A DNA stretch of 64,000 nt from CAZVPF01 sp964628195. GTDB taxonomy: Bacteria > Planctomycetota > Phycisphaerae > Sedimentisphaerales > Anaerohalosphaeraceae. Every line of letters begins with the position of its first letter. Positions within the stretch are counted from its first letter, which is position 1. The stretch lies in contig CAZVPF010000006.1 of assembly GCA_964628195.1 (NCBI GenBank), forward strand, positions 76,673 to 140,672. The letters are read 5' to 3'. The position numbers and the translations under genes were made by a program. The notes under the pieces were generated by a model. That model had not been told where the DNA came from, made no database searches, and was given only the letters and a program-made list of their open reading frames with translations. This document shows, piece after piece, positions 8,707 through 18,423 of the stretch.

Positions 8707-11154
8707 CTAATCCGCACTAACATTAAAAGCCATCAGCACATCCCCGTGCCTTATATACAGCCTGCCGTCACAAACTACAGGGTGCGCCCAGTGCTGGTCT
8801 TCGCCAAGCGTTATCTTAAAGCTGCTTACGATATCGAAACCTGTTCTGGTCGGCTGGGCCAGCGCGACATTACCGTTTTTCTCTTCGTAAAGATAAAGCA
8901 TCCCGTCGGCGGCGATTACCGAACCCTTGTTCTCCCAATCTTTGCTCGAAAGCACCTTGCCTGTATCCCAGTCAAGGCACAGCCAGTCACCGTTATTATT
9001 TCCCCTCCAGCTTGACCCGTAAATCCTGCCGTCAAGCATGACCGTCCCGCCGTGATGCACATCAAGTTCTTCCTGAACCCACTTGCGTTTCACACGAATA
9101 CCGTCCGGAGATATCTCGTACATCGCGCTGCCGCAGTCATAACCGCTGGTCGTAAAGACACAACCGTCATGGTATACAGGCGTGTTCGGGTTGATATCCT
9201 TGGGCTTTTTCTGGTAATCAGAGAACATGTCGCGGTATATGATCTTTCCGGTGTCGGCTTCGAGGAACCAGACCGAATCGGACATCATTGTAACAAGGAT
9301 CTTTTTTTCACCGTGCTCGAACACGAGCGGCGGGCAGTAAGCATCACTCTCGCCCGTGGACTTCGACTCCCATAAAACCGACCCGTTGTTTTTATTAAGC
9401 GCAACCACAGTCGCCTTGCTCCCAGCCGGTGAGAATATCAGCTTGTCGTCGTAAACGAGCGGCGATACCGCGTATCCCCAGTTTTTGTGCTTACCGTCAT
9501 ACATGGCACTGACGTCCACCGACCACAGCTTTTTTCCATCCGAGGCGTCGCAGCACACTACCTCGCCAAGTCCTGATATAATATAAACCCTGCCGTCGCA
9601 AATCGTCGGTGTGCTTCTCGAACCGGGGAAAGATCTGACCCACTCTTTGCCGTAAGCGCTTTTCCACTTCAGCTTGCCGTTTGTGTCTATCGCGTTCAGG
9701 TATCCCGTATCGTCGATAGTACCCGGAACGTAAATAACGCCATCGCAAACCGAGACCGCCGCGTAACCCTTGCCGATACCTTTACAGGACCAGACCATCT
9801 CCGGGCCGTCTTCGGGCCACTTCTTCAAAAGCCCTGTCTCTTTGCAAATACCGTCAAGGTCCGGCCCTCTCCACCTGCACCAGTTACCGCCGGTCTTTGC
9901 GCTGTTTGCCGAACCGCGGGAAGTCGATTTGGCTGTTGCTTCTTCGCCGGCCTTGACACAGACCGCATCGCCGTCTGCGTTACGTGCGAAAATCTTTCCG
10001 TTGGCAAGCACCGGCGCCGACCAGCACCTCGCCCCGCTGAGTATCTTGGCCTTGCTTACAGGCTCAAATCCCTCCGGTGTCGCAGGGGCTGTAATCAGCT
10101 GTCCCGACTCGCTTAGCACAATAAGTATGTCATTGGCCATCATCAGTGTACCTTTGCCCAGCCCGCCCTGCTGCCATAAAGTATCACCGGTGTTAAATTC
10201 GATGCACTTAAGCGTGCTCTCGTCAAAGCCGTATAAATTTCCGTCAAGCAGAACACAACTGCTGAAGTGATTGCGCATCGCCCTGCTTTCCCATATCTGC
10301 TTGACATCATTGCCGTTGACCTCCAGCACGCAGCAGCCCCTGTTATATCCTGAAGAAATAAATATCCTGTTGCCTTTGACTATCGGGTCAGCGGCGTTGA
10401 CATCATGTTTTGTCTCCCACGGGAAGGACCATAAGACTTTGCCGTCCTCAGGGCTGACCGCGATAAGACTTTCTTTCGAGAACAAAAGCAGCGAGACCCT
10501 GCCGTCCTGCTCGAAAGGCACCGGGGTCGAATAACCCGAGACACCTTTGCCGCTTTTCCATATCAGCTCACCGGTATCTTTATTGAGCGCAAGTCCCGCC
10601 GAGCCGACGTTATAGACCACCATATCATCCATAATAAAAGGCGAGCCCGAAAAACCCCACGTCGGCGGTTTATACCCGTATTCATCTTCTACATCTTTTT
10701 GCCAAAGCACTATGCCCGTATCCGCGTTTAGGCAAAGCGCATCGCCTGTCTTGCTCAGCGTATATGCCTTGCCCTGGTGAATTGTCACCGATGCGCTCGT
10801 CCCGCCCTCGTAATATTTCGGGGCTTTCGGCTCTTCATATTTGTACCGCCATACCGCTTTGCCCGTTACGGCATCGAGGCAGTGCACAACGTCGGTGTTG
10901 CTTATATTGCCCGTCGTGTAAGCCTTGCCGTCCTTTACCGTAATAACCGAAAACCCTGTCCCGATCTTTTCGCGCCATAAAAATTCCGGCTCAGGGTCGG
11001 CAAAGTTGGGGTTCCAGCCTTTCTCATTGGATATCCCGTCATAGTTTGGACCGCGAAATATCGGCCAGTCAGCCGCGAAAACCGCCGTCGATAACAACAA
11101 ACTCAACACAGTGAATATTTGCATCGATTTTGAACTAAACCCGCCTTTTTTCAT
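8707..11154 (-). CDS. Exported double PQQ-like beta-propeller protein
   Basis: This 815-residue protein has an N-terminal signal peptide ending near VFA-ADW. Two propeller modules follow, each opening with a related motif: WPIFRGPNYDGIS near 28 and WCRWRGPDLDGIC near 424. Each contains repeated blades with GKVLWS or GKKLWS-type strands typical of PQQ-like and BamB-like repeats. The true PQQ-enzyme active site is not apparent, so it is more likely a binding or scaffold protein than a dehydrogenase. A strong ribosome site AAGGAG precedes the ATG, and a promoter lies about 160 bases upstream. It is the first gene of the transcript that continues into the terpenoid cassette, which links this propeller to the lipid genes. 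Confidence 0.85.
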   Translation of the reverse strand: MKKGGFSSKSMQIFTVLSLLLSTAVFAADWPIFRGPNYDGISNEKGWNPNFADPEPEFLWREKIGTGFSVITVKDGKAYTTGNISNTDVVHCLDAVTGKAVWRYKYEEPKAPKYYEGGTSASVTIHQGKAYTLSKTGDALCLNADTGIVLWQKDVEDEYGYKPPTWGFSGSPFIMDDMVVYNVGSAGLALNKDTGELIWKSGKGVSGYSTPVPFEQDGRVSLLLFSKESLIAVSPEDGKVLWSFPWETKHDVNAADPIVKGNRIFISSGYNRGCCVLEVNGNDVKQIWESRAMRNHFSSCVLLDGNLYGFDESTLKCIEFNTGDTLWQQGGLGKGTLMMANDILIVLSESGQLITAPATPEGFEPVSKAKILSGARCWSAPVLANGKIFARNADGDAVCVKAGEEATAKSTSRGSANSAKTGGNWCRWRGPDLDGICKETGLLKKWPEDGPEMVWSCKGIGKGYAAVSVCDGVIYVPGTIDDTGYLNAIDTNGKLKWKSAYGKEWVRSFPGSRSTPTICDGRVYIISGLGEVVCCDASDGKKLWSVDVSAMYDGKHKNWGYAVSPLVYDDKLIFSPAGSKATVVALNKNNGSVLWESKSTGESDAYCPPLVFEHGEKKILVTMMSDSVWFLEADTGKIIYRDMFSDYQKKPKDINPNTPVYHDGCVFTTSGYDCGSAMYEISPDGIRVKRKWVQEELDVHHGGTVMLDGRIYGSSWRGNNNGDWLCLDWDTGKVLSSKDWENKGSVIAADGMLYLYEEKNGNVALAQPTRTGFDIVSSFKITLGEDQHWAHPVVCDGRLYIRHGDVLMAFNVSAD

Positions 11155-11314
11155 GTTTCAAGAACTCCTTGTTTACTTAAATATATATTTCCTACTTAAA
11201 TGGTTCGGAAACATTTTAACGTCTTCAATGGGCACTTCAAGCTAAATAACCCCCGCTGCTTAGAAAGTGGATAAACACGGGCAAAACCCGCCAAACACCC
11301 TCTCTTATTAGAGC

Positions 11315-11342
11315 ATTATAGCATGTATATCAAATTAAACAA
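11315..11342 (-). promoter_or_regulatory. Sigma-70-type promoter before the double propeller and terpenoid cassette
   Basis: On the minus strand TTGTTT (11337-11342) and TATAAT (11315-11320) are separated by 16 bases, with a perfect -10. It lies in the largest gap of the minus-strand run (11155-11398) and would start transcription about 155 bases before the double propeller gene. This splits the run into two transcription units. Confidence 0.6.
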
Positions 11343-11381
11343 ATTTATACTTTTACGTAATACACTTTCTTTTGTTCACAA

Positions 11382-11398
11382 GGCACCGCATGGCGGTG
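11382..11398 (-). terminator. Small GC hairpin directly after the GltD-like gene
   Basis: CACCGC and GCGGTG pair around a three-base loop immediately after the TGA at 11399. There is no following T run, so it may stabilise a 3' end or cause partial stop rather than act as a full intrinsic terminator. Confidence 0.35.
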
Positions 11399-12961
11399 TC
11401 ATTTCGATTTCGAGGACAGGGCACCGGTTGGACAGTTTTGCACACATTCCCGCCCGCATTTTTGCAGTGCCTCATCCAGCCCCTTGCCGAACGGTGCGGC
11501 AATTTTGACATTAAACCCCCTGCCGATGAACGTCAGACCGTATTTCTCCTTATGACGCCCAGCCGTCTGTATGCACAACCCGCAACTGATACACTTACCC
11601 GGTTCGTAGATAATATCCGAATGCTGGTATTTAACATCATAAACGGGCCGCTGTCCCCTGTATTGAGACGTCGATACCTGATACTGCCGGCTGTAGTGTC
11701 TAAGTTTGCAGGCATCGGGCTTTCGGCAATCGCAGTGCAAACACCGCCCGGCCTCGTGCAGTGCTTTATCGGGGCCCAATTCACCGCTGTCAGGTTCCAC
11801 TCTCTCATCGGCGCTGACCAGCTCCGTCATCTTTTCAATTTCCTCGTCACTTAGCCTGCCCATTTTGCTGTTGAACGGTTTGACGGGGCCTGTAACTTCC
11901 CGCCCGGTTATGTATTGAAAAATCGCCTCGGCAGCTTCCTTACCGTCGGCGACAGAGCGCACCGCCAGTTTCCTTTTCCTTACAACATCACCGCCGGCAA
12001 AAACACCTTCCGCAGAGCTCTCATATGTCCCGGCCTTTACGCTTAGTTTGCCGTCTTTCATTTCAAATCCGCCAAGCAGCCTCTCGTTACCCTCCTGCGA
12101 ACCTGACGCGATAAACACCGCGTCAAACTTTTCACGCAATTCATTGAGCGGGACATCCGCGCCGACTTGAATACCTCCTTCGAATTCAACACCAGTGCCG
12201 AGTATAGTCGCAATCTCCTTATCGAGAACCGCCTCACCGAGCCTTGTTCTTTCAACGCCGTACCGCAGCATTCCACCGGCAGAGTCGTTCTTGTCGAACA
12301 CAGTACACGCCGCGCCGCGCTGTTTTAGATAATACGCCGCCGAAAGACCCGCAGGACCTGCCCCGATTATCGCAACACGCTTGCCGGTATCCTCTGCACA
12401 CTCCGGCATGTACGGCCGGCCGCTTTCAAGGTCGACGTCGGCGACATATCTTTTCAGCAGGCATATCGAAACCGCCTGGTCCCTGCTTTTTCGCCTGCAT
12501 CCGTTCTCACAAGGGGCCGGGCAAATCCTTCCAAGCGCAGCAGGCAAGGCAATATCCTTTTTCACCACCTTCGCCGCCTCGTCAAGCCTGCCCGCCAAGA
12601 TGAGCCTGATCATAAGCGGGATATTCATATTCGCCGGGCAGATAACCTGGCAAGGCCCCATGCAGTCGCCCAAATGGTCGCTAAGCAAAAGCTCCAGCGC
12701 GTTTTTTCTCGCCGTGACAACCTTTTCCGTTCCCGTCCGTACAGACATGCCGTTCTCCGCGGGATAACCGCACGCCGGTACAAGCCTGCTGCTTGCCTCA
12801 ATCTCGACCACGCAAACCATGCAGCTCGTCGAAGCCTCAAAATCTTTCAAAAAGCAAAGCGTCGGTATCTCGATCCCCAGTGCCCGTGCAGCGTCAAGTA
12901 TCGTCGCGCCTTTTTGCACCTTGACAGTCGCACCGTCAATTGTAAGGGTTATCATACTCAT
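11399..12961 (-). CDS. Fused 2Fe-2S ferredoxin / GltD-type FAD-NAD(P) oxidoreductase with C-terminal ferredoxin domain
   Basis: The ATG at 12961 (ATGA overlap with the upstream stop) gives about 520 residues. Residues about 1-80 form a HoxU/NuoG-like 2Fe-2S domain (TLCFLKDFEASTSCMVCVV). A GltD-type N-terminal cluster region (CMGPCQVICP, then GRICPAPCENGCRR) comes next. The FAD site is VAIIGAGPAGLSAAYYL, and a Rossmann GTYESSAEGVFAGGDVV segment follows. The last 100 residues carry further cysteines (CISCGLC, CVQNCPTGAL). It should pass electrons between NAD(P)H, FAD and several clusters. Paired with the NuoEF-type gene it resembles diaphorase modules of bifurcating hydrogenases and formate dehydrogenases, but no catalytic hydrogenase or formate subunit is in the window. 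The partner is therefore unknown. Confidence 0.85.
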   Translation of the reverse strand: MSMITLTIDGATVKVQKGATILDAARALGIEIPTLCFLKDFEASTSCMVCVVEIEASSRLVPACGYPAENGMSVRTGTEKVVTARKNALELLLSDHLGDCMGPCQVICPANMNIPLMIRLILAGRLDEAAKVVKKDIALPAALGRICPAPCENGCRRKSRDQAVSICLLKRYVADVDLESGRPYMPECAEDTGKRVAIIGAGPAGLSAAYYLKQRGAACTVFDKNDSAGGMLRYGVERTRLGEAVLDKEIATILGTGVEFEGGIQVGADVPLNELREKFDAVFIASGSQEGNERLLGGFEMKDGKLSVKAGTYESSAEGVFAGGDVVRKRKLAVRSVADGKEAAEAIFQYITGREVTGPVKPFNSKMGRLSDEEIEKMTELVSADERVEPDSGELGPDKALHEAGRCLHCDCRKPDACKLRHYSRQYQVSTSQYRGQRPVYDVKYQHSDIIYEPGKCISCGLCIQTAGRHKEKYGLTFIGRGFNVKIAAPFGKGLDEALQKCGRECVQNCPTGALSSKSK

Positions 12962-15315
12962 TCCACCACCACCGCCTTTGCCGGGCATACATTCCTGCAC
13001 GTCCCGCACTTAACACACTCCTGCTGGTCAATCACGTGCTTTTCATAAGGTAGCGGCTCGATAGCGTTCACCGGGCAGTGAGTCGCGCAGATAGTGCATC
13101 CGATACAGTCATCCGTTATGCGGTAACTTATCAGCGCCGGGCACTTTTTCGCCGGGCACCTGCCTTGGATATGCGCCTCGTATTCGTCCCTGAAATGCTG
13201 AATGGTTGACAGCACCGGGTTTGGCGCCGTCCTGCCCAGCCCGCACAGGCTGGCAGTTTGGATATACTCAGCGAGTTCGATAAGCTTTTCTACATCACCC
13301 TTTCTGCCGTTTCCTTCGCAGAGCCTTTCGAGTATCTCCAGCATCCTGCGTGTGCCAACCCTGCACGGCGTGCACTTGCCGCACGACTGCTCCTGCGTGA
13401 ACTCAAGAAAATACCTTGCGATGTCGACCATGCAGTCCGTCTCATCCAGCACTACGAGCCCCCCGGATCCCATTATCGCCCCTGCCTGGTTAAGCGACTC
13501 GTAATCTATCGGAGTATCAGCCATCTCAGCAGGAATGCACCCACCGCTCGGCCCGCCGACCTGCACAGCCTTAAACTTCAGATCATCCGAAATGCCGGCC
13601 CCTATCTGCTCGACTATCTGCCGGATCGTGATACCCATCGGCACCTCTATAAGCCCGCCGTTTTTTACTTTGCCGGCCAGTGCGAAAACTTTCGTTCCCT
13701 TGCTCCGGCCGCTGCCAAGGCCGGCAAAACTTTCCGCACCTTGTCTCAAAATCCACGGCACAGAGGTATAAGTTTCCACGTTATTGATTAGCGTCGGCTT
13801 GGACCACAGGCCGCTTTCGCTCGGGTAGGGCGGCCTAATACGCGGCATTGCCCTGCGGCCCTCGATGCTCGCAATAAGCGAAGTCTCCTCGCCGCAAACA
13901 AAAGCCCCCGCACCGGGAACGATGGTTATATCGAACGAAAACCCCGAACCCTGAATATTCTCACCGAGCAAGTTGTGCTCTTTGCAAATCGTTATAGCCC
14001 GTGATATCCTCTCCGAAGCAAGCGGATATTCGGCCCGGATATAAAAATAACCGTGCGAAGCGTTTATCGTATACGCGGCAATGATTATCCCCTCCAGCAC
14101 CCTGAACGGGTAAGACTCCATCAGCATCCTGTCCATGAACGCACCCGGGTCGCCCTCGTCGCCGTTACAGACGATAAACTTTTCACTCGCCTCCTGCGAG
14201 CGAACCGCTGACCACTTGAGATAGCTCGGAAAACCCGCCCCGCCTCTGCCGCGAAGACCGCTTGCCTTTATCCGCTCGATTATCTCATCAGGGCCAAGCC
14301 TAAGCCTGCCTACACATTTTTCAAGAGCCTCGAACCCGCCGCTGCTGCGGTATTCCTCAATGTCCATAGGGTCGGCAGAACCGCAGTTTTCAGTCGCGAT
14401 ATGCTTCTGCCCGGAAAGAAAACCCGACACCACCGGGTCACGGTAATCCACCGGGTATCGCACAATATCCGCCGTAAGGGCATCGTTGAACAGCCTGTCG
14501 ATAAACATAGAAGTGCCGTTGACAATGCGATTCATAAAGCCAGGCGGCTTAAAATGCTTAAACAGAATGGCCCTGACATCCCCCGGCTGCACTTTCGTAT
14601 AAAGTGTCTTGCTCCCCTGCGGTGTAACAATCTCCATAACAGGGTCCTGCGAACACATACCCGCACAGCCGACGGTCTTGACCTCGGCATTTATACCTGT
14701 CCGCTGCAGCGTGTCATAAACCGCATCTCTTACCCTCTCGCCGCCCATCGCCACGCAGCACGAAGCAAGCCCGACCCTGACCTGTCCCTGCAACGGGCCT
14801 TTCACCTTCCCGGTTTGTTTTTGACTGCTTTTGCTCTTTTTTTGATACCGCAAAAAGTTATCGATAACCTCGCCCACTCTTTCAGGGGTTACATGGCCGT
14901 AAATAACATCGCCTACCTGCACCGCCAGCGCCAGTGAACAGCATCCAAGACATGCGACCTTTCGCACCGTAAATTTCCTGTCGGCATCGGTGTCACTGTC
15001 GGCGCCGATATCAAGCCGTCTCTTGAACGCGTCATAAACACCCGCGGCACCTTTAACATGACAGGCAGTACCCACGCACACGTTAATATCAAACTGCCCT
15101 GCGGGGGTGAACCTGAATATATCGTAAAAGCTCGAAACACCCATAATCTCGGCAGGCGTTATCCCTGTTTGCGAGCACAAGTATTCGAGAACATGCTCGG
15201 GCAGATACCTGAAATGCCCCTGCACGCGGTAAAGCATCTCCAGGATGCCGCTTTGCCCGGTACCCATTTCTCTGACAAGGCTGTCAATAAATTGTCTTTC
15301 TTCTTCGTTTACCAT
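12958..15315 (-). CDS. Fused NuoE-NuoF/HydB-type NADH dehydrogenase subunit
   Basis: This 785-residue protein carries four modules. Residues 1-160 are NuoE-like with a thioredoxin-fold 2Fe-2S site (CVGTAC and CLGCC). Residues about 180-265 are a second thioredoxin-like 2Fe-2S domain. Residues about 300-700 are a NuoF/HoxF core with the NADH/FMN motif GLRGRGGAGFPSYLKW, CNGDEGDPGAFMDR and the 4Fe-4S site ESCGKCTPC. Two ferredoxin clusters sit at the C terminus (CIGCTICATHCP, CVKCGTCRNVCP). This is the layout of HydB with HydC fused in front, as in electron-bifurcating complexes. It oxidises or reduces NAD(H) in the cytoplasm. It overlaps the GltD-like gene by 4 bases and follows a membrane propeller gene by 8 bases. 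Confidence 0.9.
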   Translation of the reverse strand: MVNEEERQFIDSLVREMGTGQSGILEMLYRVQGHFRYLPEHVLEYLCSQTGITPAEIMGVSSFYDIFRFTPAGQFDINVCVGTACHVKGAAGVYDAFKRRLDIGADSDTDADRKFTVRKVACLGCCSLALAVQVGDVIYGHVTPERVGEVIDNFLRYQKKSKSSQKQTGKVKGPLQGQVRVGLASCCVAMGGERVRDAVYDTLQRTGINAEVKTVGCAGMCSQDPVMEIVTPQGSKTLYTKVQPGDVRAILFKHFKPPGFMNRIVNGTSMFIDRLFNDALTADIVRYPVDYRDPVVSGFLSGQKHIATENCGSADPMDIEEYRSSGGFEALEKCVGRLRLGPDEIIERIKASGLRGRGGAGFPSYLKWSAVRSQEASEKFIVCNGDEGDPGAFMDRMLMESYPFRVLEGIIIAAYTINASHGYFYIRAEYPLASERISRAITICKEHNLLGENIQGSGFSFDITIVPGAGAFVCGEETSLIASIEGRRAMPRIRPPYPSESGLWSKPTLINNVETYTSVPWILRQGAESFAGLGSGRSKGTKVFALAGKVKNGGLIEVPMGITIRQIVEQIGAGISDDLKFKAVQVGGPSGGCIPAEMADTPIDYESLNQAGAIMGSGGLVVLDETDCMVDIARYFLEFTQEQSCGKCTPCRVGTRRMLEILERLCEGNGRKGDVEKLIELAEYIQTASLCGLGRTAPNPVLSTIQHFRDEYEAHIQGRCPAKKCPALISYRITDDCIGCTICATHCPVNAIEPLPYEKHVIDQQECVKCGTCRNVCPAKAVVVE

Positions 15316-15323
15316 CTATTCCG

Positions 15324-17084
15324 TTATTCCGTTTCGCCGATACAATACAAATGGCCTTTTGTTCTGATTATCATTTTGCCGTCAACAAATGCGGGACACG
15401 CATACGCACCCTCTTCAAGAGTGCATTCATTCAACTGCTTATATTCACTGCCGGGCTCAATAATATAAGATTTACCCTCGGCCCCGATAAGAAAAATCTT
15501 ATCTCCCACCAGGCTCGGCGACGCCTGGAAACTTGTCCCCATTTCATGCTCCCAGATTTTCTCGCCGGTCTTTATGTCAATACAGGTCAAAGTCCCGTAA
15601 GTCTGCATAAGGTAAATCCTCTGTCCGTCGCTCAGCGGCGAGCAAATATCCGGCAGCCCCTCATAAGTCGTCCACGCCACGTGCGTCTCGGTTATATCCC
15701 CCCTGCCGGTCGGTTTTATCGCCAGCATCTGGTCATAAGGCGAAAGACATATCGCGTACCCCGCTGAGTATATCGGCGTAGCAGCCGCATCTGCGCCTAT
15801 TCCCCTGACCCGCCATATCTCCGTCATGTCCTCCGGGTTGTAAGCTATCGCGTAAGGCTCGGCGACCGTTATCAACTGCCGGTTTTTTTCCTGCCCGCGC
15901 TGGGCCGGCGAACCTTCCAGCCCCGCATCAACTTCCACAACCACCGGGCTTGCCCACGACGAACCGACAGGACGGTCCACCTGCTTTACTATTGCCCCGG
16001 TAAGCCCGTCGAGTACGATAAGTTTCGACTTCCCCTCGCCGGCCATTCCCTGGTCAAACTGCACGATAACATTCTTTTCGTAAACTTCAAGCGAGCTTGC
16101 ATACCCGTAAATGCTCTCCGGCACAGCTAAAAATTTATGCCATATCATCCTGCCTTGCATGTCAAACCCCGCGACGTCGCCGGTGGCGAATATAGCAAAC
16201 ACATGCAGCCCGTTACTGACCATTGTAGGCGCCGCATAACCCGTGTCCTCCATCACCTCAACATCCTCTGTAGTCCCTGACGGCACAGGCGAAGCCCAGT
16301 TCAGCGTGCCTGTTTCAAGGTCGTAACAGAAAACCTTAAGCTCCCTGGGTCCCTCGGCCCCGGAAAGAAAAACCCTGTCCTCCCACACGACAGGCGAATT
16401 ATAACCCCCCAGGGGCACTTCGCTTTTCCATAAAATATTCTTTTTCTCGGCCTCGTTCCAATAATGCGGAATATTCGTGTACCTGCTTATGCCCGCACCT
16501 TCCGGCCCGCGGAAACTAACCCAGTTCTTATCAAGCTTCTCCGGCGGAGGATACTTGCTCACATCCCCGGTCTGGTCTTCACCGCCGGTATTTAAACCCG
16601 GGTAAAAAATCGTCATGCCGGCAATTAAAAGCAGCACAACCGCCAGCACCCCGCGCGAAAGATACGTCTGCAAAACCTGCCGTCTCTCTTCGCCCGAACC
16701 CTTTGCCGGCGGCTTGTAATGCTTATCCAGCGAAAGATAAAACTGCAAACTTATCACAAACAGGATTATCCCGATAAAAAGATAAATCGTGGTCATGCCC
16801 GCAAACTCTGTTTTATAAAGGCTGAACTGTCGAACCTCGACATCGAGCCTGCGTATCTCCTCGAGCAGCCGCTCGTCGTTCGGCCTTTCCGCAAGCTGCA
16901 GTTTCAGCATCTCCAGCCTTTCGCTTTTCAGCGGGTAGACCGCGTTGCTCCTGACATAATTAACACTTAGCATCGTAAGAAGTATAAGCGAAAATATGCC
17001 CGTAACCACCGCTGTGCCAAGCGCAGCCTGTCTCCACGGATTCGGCGTTTTTGTCTCGCTGCTCATATTCTCCTTTTCAGCCAT
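15324..17084 (-). CDS. Membrane-anchored PQQ-like beta-propeller protein
   Basis: This 586-residue protein is read from the ATG at 17084, preceded by GGGAG; a GTG at 17090 is an alternative. Three hydrophobic segments occur near 18-42, 97-118 and 140-160, with a charged helical stretch between the first two. The C-terminal 380 residues form one propeller that opens with WVSFRGPEGAGIS and has blades such as GEKIWEHEMG. The propeller probably faces the periplasm. It overlaps the NapH-like gene by 8 bases and lies directly upstream of the NADH dehydrogenase gene, so it may dock the soluble dehydrogenase module to the membrane chain. That role is inference. Confidence 0.82.
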   Translation of the reverse strand: MAEKENMSSETKTPNPWRQAALGTAVVTGIFSLILLTMLSVNYVRSNAVYPLKSERLEMLKLQLAERPNDERLLEEIRRLDVEVRQFSLYKTEFAGMTTIYLFIGIILFVISLQFYLSLDKHYKPPAKGSGEERRQVLQTYLSRGVLAVVLLLIAGMTIFYPGLNTGGEDQTGDVSKYPPPEKLDKNWVSFRGPEGAGISRYTNIPHYWNEAEKKNILWKSEVPLGGYNSPVVWEDRVFLSGAEGPRELKVFCYDLETGTLNWASPVPSGTTEDVEVMEDTGYAAPTMVSNGLHVFAIFATGDVAGFDMQGRMIWHKFLAVPESIYGYASSLEVYEKNVIVQFDQGMAGEGKSKLIVLDGLTGAIVKQVDRPVGSSWASPVVVEVDAGLEGSPAQRGQEKNRQLITVAEPYAIAYNPEDMTEIWRVRGIGADAAATPIYSAGYAICLSPYDQMLAIKPTGRGDITETHVAWTTYEGLPDICSPLSDGQRIYLMQTYGTLTCIDIKTGEKIWEHEMGTSFQASPSLVGDKIFLIGAEGKSYIIEPGSEYKQLNECTLEEGAYACPAFVDGKMIIRTKGHLYCIGETE

Positions 17085-18423
17085 TTTCACTCCCGATGTT
17101 TTTTTCGCCGTTGTTATCCCTCACGTTTTTGCCCCTGGCCTCAAGGGCATGCTGCCTCGGGCAATATTCATAACACCTCCCGCAGGCCAAACACGATGCC
17201 GCGTCAGCCCTGTACTCGTCCCGCCTTTTCTGTATCGAATGGTTTACAAGTTTCATTCCCGCGACAAAGCCGACAAACAGCCCCGCGAACCATGCCCCGG
17301 TTCTGAACTGCTCCTTAATTGCGTCTGCTTGTGAGTAAAGCTGCTCCCTGGTCCGCCCGGATTCGCGAAAGGCCTTGCTTGCGTCACTCGGCTCGGTAAC
17401 GGCCCCGGTCTGCTCCTGCCTTATCTGCTCTGCGAGACTGACATGCGGATTAGCACCAGCCATGACCGGTGACAGCCTCGAGAAAATATAACCACCCAAC
17501 AACGTAACCGCGGGCAATAAAATTATCGAAACCACCAGCAGCTTCTTACGAAACCCGTATCCCTCCTCGGGCCACGGTTCTGTCGGTTTTTCGATCGCAT
17601 TAAAAGGACACGCATCCTCGCACAGCCTGCACTTAATGCACTCGTCGGGCGTGATGCTGACTTTGTGCGAGGAAAACCGCGACAACTGCCGAAGTATTAC
17701 ACCATACGGACACAAAAACCTGCAATACGGCCTTGCAACAAACGCCGCGATAACCAGGAAAGACACCCCCAGCACGATCATGTTGAAAAGCCCGGAGAAC
17801 CTGAAAAATGCGATAAAAGGGTCGTACCTGCATATCAAAAACGCGCTTCCCGTCGCCGCGAACAGAACCGCAAGGGCAAGATACGTATAAGCCAGCATCC
17901 GCAGCGGGCTTTCCAGCCAAACCGGAACCTTAACAGGCCGTACCAGCACAAAATCCTGTATCGCGCCAAGGGGGCACACGCTGCCGCAAAAGACCCTGCC
18001 GAAAAACAAACATATCACAAGCGGTGCCAGGAAAAATATTATTACCGTCAGGGGGATAACATAACCTCCGTCAAAAATTGACAGCGACGCGTTCTGTATC
18101 GCCCCGATAGAACAGACGCACCCCATCCGGATGAATCCGAAATAAATAAGCGAGAATATCATCAGCGAATATATCCACTTCCGCGAGCGTTTGCGAAAAA
18201 CCAGCCACGCCCCAACAACAAGTGCGGCAATCAAAACAAAGCTGTCGAGATACTCGAAGACATCACCCCTCGGCTGACTTTCCCGGACATAATCCACCGA
18301 AGGCATAACGTAATCCGACTCCACAAAATCAGGCGTCGGAAACCTTTCCACACCCGAAACATTCGGGCATAGAAAAAACGCTGCCGCAATAACAACTGCC
18401 GATAAATAAAGCCACTTACTCAT
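17077..18423 (-). CDS. NapH/CcoG-like membrane 4Fe-4S protein
   Basis: The 448-residue protein has an N-terminal signal-like helix, about five further membrane segments (roughly 60-310) and two ferredoxin-type clusters between them (CIKCRLCEDACPFNAI). NapH-type cysteine motifs CGSVCPLGAIQ and FLCPYGVILRQLSR are present, and CVCSIGAIQ lies earlier. One further membrane helix (about 370-390) and a final CLACGRCYEYCPRQH cluster close the protein. NapH-like and NosR-like proteins move electrons across or along the membrane to periplasmic iron-sulfur partners. The next gene upstream, overlapping by 8 bases, is such a partner. No nitrate or nitrous oxide reductase is nearby, so the terminal acceptor is unknown. 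Confidence 0.87.
   Translation of the reverse strand: MSKWLYLSAVVIAAAFFLCPNVSGVERFPTPDFVESDYVMPSVDYVRESQPRGDVFEYLDSFVLIAALVVGAWLVFRKRSRKWIYSLMIFSLIYFGFIRMGCVCSIGAIQNASLSIFDGGYVIPLTVIIFFLAPLVICLFFGRVFCGSVCPLGAIQDFVLVRPVKVPVWLESPLRMLAYTYLALAVLFAATGSAFLICRYDPFIAFFRFSGLFNMIVLGVSFLVIAAFVARPYCRFLCPYGVILRQLSRFSSHKVSITPDECIKCRLCEDACPFNAIEKPTEPWPEEGYGFRKKLLVVSIILLPAVTLLGGYIFSRLSPVMAGANPHVSLAEQIRQEQTGAVTEPSDASKAFRESGRTREQLYSQADAIKEQFRTGAWFAGLFVGFVAGMKLVNHSIQKRRDEYRADAASCLACGRCYEYCPRQHALEARGKNVRDNNGEKNIGSENG

Noticed and set aside
8707..11154. PQQ-dependent alcohol or glucose dehydrogenase
   Set aside because: The propellers share blade motifs with these enzymes but I do not see their catalytic and calcium-binding residues.
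11399..15315. Electron-bifurcating hydrogenase or formate dehydrogenase
   Set aside because: The diaphorase-type subunits are there but no catalytic hydrogenase (HydA) or formate dehydrogenase subunit is in the window.
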